From contig DMFG01000029.1 of assembly GCA_003450655.1 (NCBI GenBank), positions 1 to 6,906 of the forward strand: 6,906 bases of DNA, read 5' to 3'. The number at the start of each line of letters is the position of its first letter. Position 1 is the first letter of the stretch. Made by a program: the position numbers and the translations under genes. This DNA comes from Coxiellaceae bacterium. GTDB lineage: Bacteria; Pseudomonadota; Gammaproteobacteria; Coxiellales; Coxiellaceae. Below the pieces are notes generated by a model. The model had not been told where the DNA came from and searched no databases. It saw only the letters and a list, made by a program, of their open reading frames with translations. Positions 4,071 through 6,906 of this stretch are shown piece after piece.

Positions 4071-6515
4071 ATGCGTTCACCTAGTCAGTCTTCGACTTTC
4101 AGTGATTATGAACAACCACTTCTAGAGCGGTCCTTTTCGAGCGAACGCTCAGACGCTCTCATTAATATTCTTAATCAAATCATTTCATCTACCGATGACA
4201 TCAACGAACAATTATGCACTGCCGAAGGCCGTAAAAACATTACTCAAACAAGCCTTTCGATTGCTGAACACTATATAAACCTGATTGAAAAGTACAATGA
4301 GAGCTTACAACAAACAGAATCTGCCGATAAAACCTATCAGGAACAGTATGATGAATTACTGTTAGCCCTGCGCGGTATTACTAGAGAATCCAATACAACG
4401 GATGAAGATCAGCTAGGCACCGATGGCATTCGATATTCAGAGTATCACACCGTTGATCATCAACGTTTAGAGCACCGATTATTTGAAACACTTCATGAGT
4501 CATTATCGACTTTAAATACCTCCATTAAAAGTACTTCGATTGTTGAAGACTGCGCTTATTTAACCGCATATTATATTCAACAGTATTTGATTCAACTGAG
4601 TATCGAGCATCACCAAAAGATATATAAAGCTAATAGACCCAATGACCCATCTAAAGATCGTCAAAGAGAAGCAGAGGATACAGGAAAAGACTATGTATTA
4701 AAGCATTATTCTATCGACAACTATCAACAATGGCTTTGCCAAATAACCGACATTGATGCTGACATTAACATAACAGCCATCGAAGATATTCCACTGAATA
4801 CCAAACAACAGTCTCGTATTAAAGAGCTGGCACGTGCGTTTATTCGTGGCAAAACACCTTCCTTACAATTACTCAAATACACCGAATCACCAGACAACTT
4901 TAGATCGGCTTATCAAGCATCCATACAAACATCTCTAGAAGAAGTCATCCAAGACACATCACATTCGTCAAGATTTTATCGTTGCATGAAGGTTTTACCC
5001 GACCTCATAGGTACATTACCCACTCGAGTCAGCAAACGAATCACTGAACCCTATTCAAGAAAGCTTCCTCAACTAGATCCTATTGCACGGCTAATAACAG
5101 CGTATATCATTAAGTATCTAAAATGCGTCACTCCTGACATCAGCAATGACATAATCAACACGTTAAGAAACACTCTACCTAAAGACTTGATACTGAGCCG
5201 TTTTGGCTACGACAAGAATCATCTGGAATGCGACCTTCAAGCACACCTAAAAGATCTATTTAGCCCCAATCAAATGAACCATCTGAATATACTTTTAGAA
5301 AGAGTAATACCACTGGCTGATCCAAAAATACCCGATATCAGAGAATTATCATCCCATTTAGCGAACAACCTTGAGGAAAGATATCTTGGCTCCCTGCTGT
5401 CAAAAAGAGCTCGCAATGCCTTTCAAACCTTACCGACCGCCATTCAGTTACTGGTTGAAAAGCCGCCCGAATACTGTCGTAATGCTGACACAGCAGTCAT
5501 TCCTAAAGTATTATTAGACAGCCTACAACTGACCCATGATCTCTCGGATATTGCTTCACACAACCCTGTGACTGACACACCGGTTATTGATTGTTTATGT
5601 GAAATATCGGACGAACAATCATCCGAATATTTACCATTTCTCTCAACAAAAGATTGGATCACCGAAGATCAAATCACAGCCATCCAACAAGCCACACCAT
5701 CATTTGGAAAATTTTCAAGACAACAAACTCGAACACAGGCATCAATCGTTCAACTGATTAATCAGATGGAGTGCACCCATCAGATGAATCCGTCTGACGT
5801 GACAAAACAAACTCAGCGCATCACTAAACTATGTCCTGAATATAAAAGCGTTTTAGACACCTCATTAACGGCTCTTCAAAATACTCATGAAAAGAAAACA
5901 GAGGCTCATCAAGTACATCTTGCAGCTTACGAAGAACTCAATGAATTTCACTCACTTGCTCAACGGTGGATCCAGCTTGCTAAGGCTGGTACTCAGCAAT
6001 ATATCGATAATAAGCAAGGACAATGGGGGCTAAAAGCAACTGGAATAGCACGAGCTAATCATCTGCTAACACAACTTAACTCAATCAAGATTGAGCCTTC
6101 TAATGAGAGCGAGGCATTTCATAAGCTACAAAAACTATTAACAAGCACACTGACAACGTTTAATAGCGGATCCTTAGGAACCTACATTTTAGAAGCACTC
6201 ACTGGAGATCCGAGCACTGAATCACCGGTAAATTCTGATGAGGATACTGAGTCTTTTACTACAATCAAAAGCAAGACAGAACGTCAATGCAACAAACTCG
6301 ATCAATCAAACCAAGATCAACTTGGATTTCAAAATGGCTATGGTCCCAGCGGGCAATCAACCCACTGGGAGATGATGCGTAATAGCTATATCACAAGCGG
6401 TATTTTTGGAAAAACATCACACTATACGCTACGAGAACAATCAAAAAATCATTTTTGTGATCGATTAAATGAGCTCGACCAATGCTATCGTGCGGTGGCC
6501 GTAGCCGCAGCCTAA
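4071..6515 (+). CDS. Uncharacterised 814-residue hydrophilic protein, possible secreted effector
   Basis: I do not recognise this protein. It has 814 residues from the start supported by GGAGG. There is no signal peptide and no convincing membrane helix; the most hydrophobic stretches (about 162-178 and 338-352) contain Tyr, Gln or Lys and look like buried amphipathic helices. The N-terminus is Ser-rich and polar (1-28). The body is rich in Gln, Glu, Asn, Thr and Ser with long helix-like stretches, for example 27-103, 129-186, 243-260, 400-450 and 551-640, some with coiled-coil-like Leu/Ile spacing. A Ser/Asp/Glu-rich linker (about 711-730) leads to a C-terminal section of different character, with Gly- and aromatic-rich sequence (751-786) and a final VAVAAA. 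No enzyme motif is evident. The gene stands alone, with its own AT-rich leader upstream and a strong terminator downstream. Size, composition, absence of export signals and lack of recognisable homology are compatible with a type IV-secreted effector of an intracellular bacterium, but a cytoplasmic structural or phage-derived protein is also possible. Codon use looks like that of its neighbours. Confidence 0.85.
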   Translation: MRSPSQSSTFSDYEQPLLERSFSSERSDALINILNQIISSTDDINEQLCTAEGRKNITQTSLSIAEHYINLIEKYNESLQQTESADKTYQEQYDELLLALRGITRESNTTDEDQLGTDGIRYSEYHTVDHQRLEHRLFETLHESLSTLNTSIKSTSIVEDCAYLTAYYIQQYLIQLSIEHHQKIYKANRPNDPSKDRQREAEDTGKDYVLKHYSIDNYQQWLCQITDIDADINITAIEDIPLNTKQQSRIKELARAFIRGKTPSLQLLKYTESPDNFRSAYQASIQTSLEEVIQDTSHSSRFYRCMKVLPDLIGTLPTRVSKRITEPYSRKLPQLDPIARLITAYIIKYLKCVTPDISNDIINTLRNTLPKDLILSRFGYDKNHLECDLQAHLKDLFSPNQMNHLNILLERVIPLADPKIPDIRELSSHLANNLEERYLGSLLSKRARNAFQTLPTAIQLLVEKPPEYCRNADTAVIPKVLLDSLQLTHDLSDIASHNPVTDTPVIDCLCEISDEQSSEYLPFLSTKDWITEDQITAIQQATPSFGKFSRQQTRTQASIVQLINQMECTHQMNPSDVTKQTQRITKLCPEYKSVLDTSLTALQNTHEKKTEAHQVHLAAYEELNEFHSLAQRWIQLAKAGTQQYIDNKQGQWGLKATGIARANHLLTQLNSIKIEPSNESEAFHKLQKLLTSTLTTFNSGSLGTYILEALTGDPSTESPVNSDEDTESFTTIKSKTERQCNKLDQSNQDQLGFQNGYGPSGQSTHWEMMRNSYITSGIFGKTSHYTLREQSKNHFCDRLNELDQCYRAVAVAAA

Positions 6516-6517
6516 CT

Positions 6518-6545
6518 AAAAAGCCACCCGAGGGTGGCTTTTTTT
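6518..6545. terminator. Bidirectional intrinsic terminator
   Basis: GCCACC (6523-6528) and GGTGGC (6533-6538) form a 6-base GC-rich stem around CGAG, flanked by five A on the left and seven T on the right (6539-6545). On the + strand it ends the 814-residue gene 2 bases after its stop. Read on the minus strand it has the same hairpin and five T, so it can also end the convergent membrane-protein gene whose stop lies at 6565-6567. Confidence 0.92.
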
Positions 6546-6564
6546 GATGTCCATAATGCTTTTG

Positions 6565-6906
6565 TTAAACCACAAAGCCAACGTAAAGTAATAGTAGACC
6601 CAGTACGAAATAGAACATGGCTTTCATTTTTGGTGTTATTACTACATATTTTTTCACACACTCACAATACCCATGAGGAAACCATAGTTTTATCACTGCC
6701 ATGACGAGTAAGAACCACCCCGTCAGTGTGACTACAATATCCCACCCTATCCAGTTTGTGTGATTTAAAACCACAAACAAACCTAACAGGAGTCCTATGA
6801 TCACTGATCCACCGGCACCAGCGTGACTAGATGAATCTTTACCCTTAACAGCATGGTCTTGATTGAATAATGCTCCCAAGGACACCAATAAGAAAAACAG
6901 ACCCAG
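6565..6906 (-). CDS. Small multi-pass membrane protein (5' end outside the window)
   Basis: The frame is open from the right window edge to the TAA at 6565-6567, giving 113 visible residues. An internal TTG at 6886-6888 could be read as a start, but the coding frame continues upstream with the hydrophobic run LGLFFLL, which looks like the rest of the first membrane helix. The true start is therefore probably just beyond the window. Visible membrane segments are about 1-14 (partial), 33-48, 54-76 and 96-113. Between helices are a polar loop rich in Ser, Lys and His (15-32) and a loop with the motif PHGYCECVKK (77-86). The pattern HTNWIGWD, VTLTGWFLL and LWFP resembles small integral membrane proteins of unknown function seen in many proteobacteria, but I cannot assign a named family. 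It is transcribed toward the 814-residue gene and shares its terminator. Confidence 0.72.
   Translation of the reverse strand: MGLFFLLVSLGALFNQDHAVKGKDSSSHAGAGGSVIIGLLLGLFVVLNHTNWIGWDIVVTLTGWFLLVMAVIKLWFPHGYCECVKKYVVITPKMKAMFYFVLGLLLLYVGFVV

Noticed and set aside
4107..4124. Host sorting signal (acidic dileucine) in the N-terminus of the orphan protein (YEQPLL, residues 13-18)
   Set aside because: The acidic residue is not at the required spacing from the leucine pair, so the motif does not fit.
6886..6888. TTG as the true start of the minus-strand membrane protein
   Set aside because: The open frame continues to the window edge with hydrophobic residues that complete a membrane helix, so the gene is more likely truncated by the window.

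Overview
The window comes from an AT-leaning bacterial chromosome. It looks gammaproteobacterial because of its Hsp33, its LABN-domain protein and its ArnT-like glycosyltransferase with partner GT2, and because its genes are densely packed with short or overlapping junctions. I cannot name a genus. The mix of envelope-lipid decoration genes and a large orphan hydrophilic protein would fit a host-associated lineage, but that is inference.

Bases 1-2957 hold a tight four-gene run on the + strand that looks like an envelope-lipid modification cluster. It contains the 3' end of a family-2 glycosyltransferase of the polyprenyl-phosphate-sugar synthase type, a 110-residue LABN-domain membrane protein (20-base overlap with the first gene), a 562-residue ArnT/PMT-type membrane glycosyltransferase (ATGA overlap) and a PAP2 phosphatase (2-base gap). 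The expected logic is as follows. The GT2 loads a sugar onto undecaprenyl phosphate, the small membrane protein may help move or handle the lipid-linked sugar, and the ArnT-like enzyme transfers the sugar to a periplasmic acceptor such as lipid A. The PAP2 enzyme either recycles the polyprenyl carrier or removes a lipid phosphate. The sugar and acceptor cannot be read from the sequence.

Bases 2983-3822 encode Hsp33 (hslO), the redox-activated holdase chaperone, with all four zinc-binding cysteines. It lies 25 bases after the PAP2 gene with no visible terminator between them, so it may be read through from the cluster.

Bases 3823-4070 are an AT-rich regulatory gap with several dyads. The most striking is an RNA hairpin that ends on the base before the start codon at 4071 and holds the GGAGG ribosome-binding site in and around its internal loop. 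It controls a single 814-residue gene of unknown function (4071-6515). The product is hydrophilic and mostly helical in appearance, has no signal peptide or membrane segment, and matches no family I recognise. A secreted effector is one possibility, though nothing proves it. A strong hairpin with T-runs on both sides follows and separates it from a convergent minus-strand gene for a small multi-pass membrane protein, cut by the right window edge.
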